Shown: positions 40,626 through 41,008 of the stretch, in pieces
Numbering within the stretch: the stretch's first letter is position 1
How the letters are laid out: every line of letters starts with the position of its first letter
From: an uncultured Eubacteriales bacterium
GTDB lineage: Bacteria; Bacillota; Clostridia; Oscillospirales; Acutalibacteraceae
Reading direction: 5' to 3'
Assembly: GCA_900316615.1 (NCBI GenBank)
Contig: ONDU01000004.1
Location: forward strand, 1 to 41,008
Length of the DNA: 41,008 nt
Position numbers and translations under genes: made by a program
Notes under the pieces: generated by a model
The model's database searches: none
Seen by the model: the letters and a program-made list of their open reading frames with translations, nothing else
What the model was told of the DNA's origin: nothing

Positions 40626-41008
40626 ATGCTTGTATACTGGTCTATTTTTATATATACAACAATAGTATCTATAGTTGTAAAAAGCAATAGCAATAAGACG
40701 GAGTATTTCAAGTCCGGTCTGAGTGAAAATATAATAGCAGCAAAAAGAGTTGGAATATTCGGAGCTCTTCCGCTTATATGGGACTTTTTTACGGAGTTAA
40801 CGGAAATCTTGAGGATATACCGTCTGTTATGGAAAACAACGGAAAAGGACCTCTTTTCAGCGTGTTTATTATAATATGCAGGAAAGTGTTTAATATGGAA
40901 TGGCAGGAGTGGTTTATAACCATATCTGTTTTTCACGGCTTTTGTGTTGCTAAATTCCTTGGAAAATTTTCGGATGATTTCAGCTTTTCCAGTTATCTGT
41001 TTATAGCA
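40626..41008 (+). pseudogene. EpsG-like polysaccharide polymerase, frameshifted and cut by the window
   Basis: ATG 40626 directly follows the dehydrogenase stop. The frame reads a first helix (MLVYWSIFIYTTIVSIV) and VGIFGALPLIWDFF, then leaves the family pattern and stops at 40874. From the T6 run at 40775-40780 onward the next frame reads YGVNGNLEDIPSVMENNGKG, PLFSVFIIICRKVFN, WQEWFITISVFHGFC up to the edge, matching EpsG-type polymerases. One added T would join the two. The usual Arg/Asp-rich part between them (VGxDTxxY) is also missing, so a small deletion may be present. It may be a pseudogene, a phase-variable gene or a sequencing error. Confidence 0.65.

Noticed and set aside
40223..40936. 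Minus-strand ORF of 237 codons opposite the dehydrogenase
   Set aside because: It is antisense to a clear dehydrogenase with full motifs and has no domain of its own.

Overview
The window looks like chromosome from an AT-rich, low-GC Gram-positive anaerobe of the class Clostridia, most like the Ruminococcus/Oscillospiraceae group (inference). Supporting signs are a spoIIAA-spoIIAB-sigF sporulation operon, a DnaD/DnaI-type primosome pair, a SAM-I riboswitch on metK, AGGAGG-type ribosome binding sites with frequent TTG starts, an ECF vitamin transporter, and a zinc-ribbon/kinase/PASTA protein. Most genes lie on the + strand. No transposase, prophage or CRISPR array is visible.

Layout. 0-7.3 kb: end of a TPM-type protein, rpmE, a YigZ-family gene, dnaD-like and dnaI-like genes, a DUF1858 gene, a membrane protein, rpsU, a YqeG-type phosphatase, aroQ and an Xaa-Pro peptidase. 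7.5-12.8 kb: queA, tgt, yajC, riboswitch-controlled metK and a HAD phosphatase. 12.9-18.7 kb: an envelope block with two related lipoproteins, an iron alcohol dehydrogenase between them, and a pseudokinase with two PASTA domains. 19-23.6 kb: an XRE regulator divergent from a histidine phosphatase, then a tRNA/rRNA methyltransferase pair and folC. 23.9-25.3 kb: the sporulation sigma-F operon. 25.4-30.2 kb (- strand): an acyltransferase and an ECF transporter operon (S, fused A-A, T, DUF4430 protein), probably for a corrinoid. 30.3-32.6 kb: tRNA-Gln(CUG), a YtrA-like GntR regulator, a zinc-ribbon membrane protein and a YdcF protein. 32.8-37.5 kb: an NrtR-type regulator with a complete Preiss-Handler NAD salvage set (pncA, pncB, nadM, nadE) and an HD protein. 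37.6-41 kb: a YwqG protein, then an aldolase, a 2-hydroxyacid dehydrogenase and a frameshifted EpsG-like polymerase, probably the edge of a polysaccharide locus.

The most unusual signal is a family of eleven intergenic elements of 92-118 bp, called R1-R11 here. Each starts with GCGATTGCAG and ends with its reverse complement CTGCAATCGC. Between these ends lie exactly three further hairpins, so the whole folds as a cloverleaf (four-way junction). The inner hairpins come from a small recurring set of modules in different orders, and in one pair a module is inverted. All copies sit just 3' of genes, mostly where no ordinary T-tract terminator is seen. I do not recognise a named family.

Other points worth attention are the degenerate kinase active site in the PASTA protein, a 24-bp-period direct repeat just upstream of the aldolase promoter, a dyad over the NAD-operon promoter, an intrinsic terminator directly in front of spoIIAA, and a broken epsG-like gene. 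All functional names come from motif recognition by eye; no database search was run.
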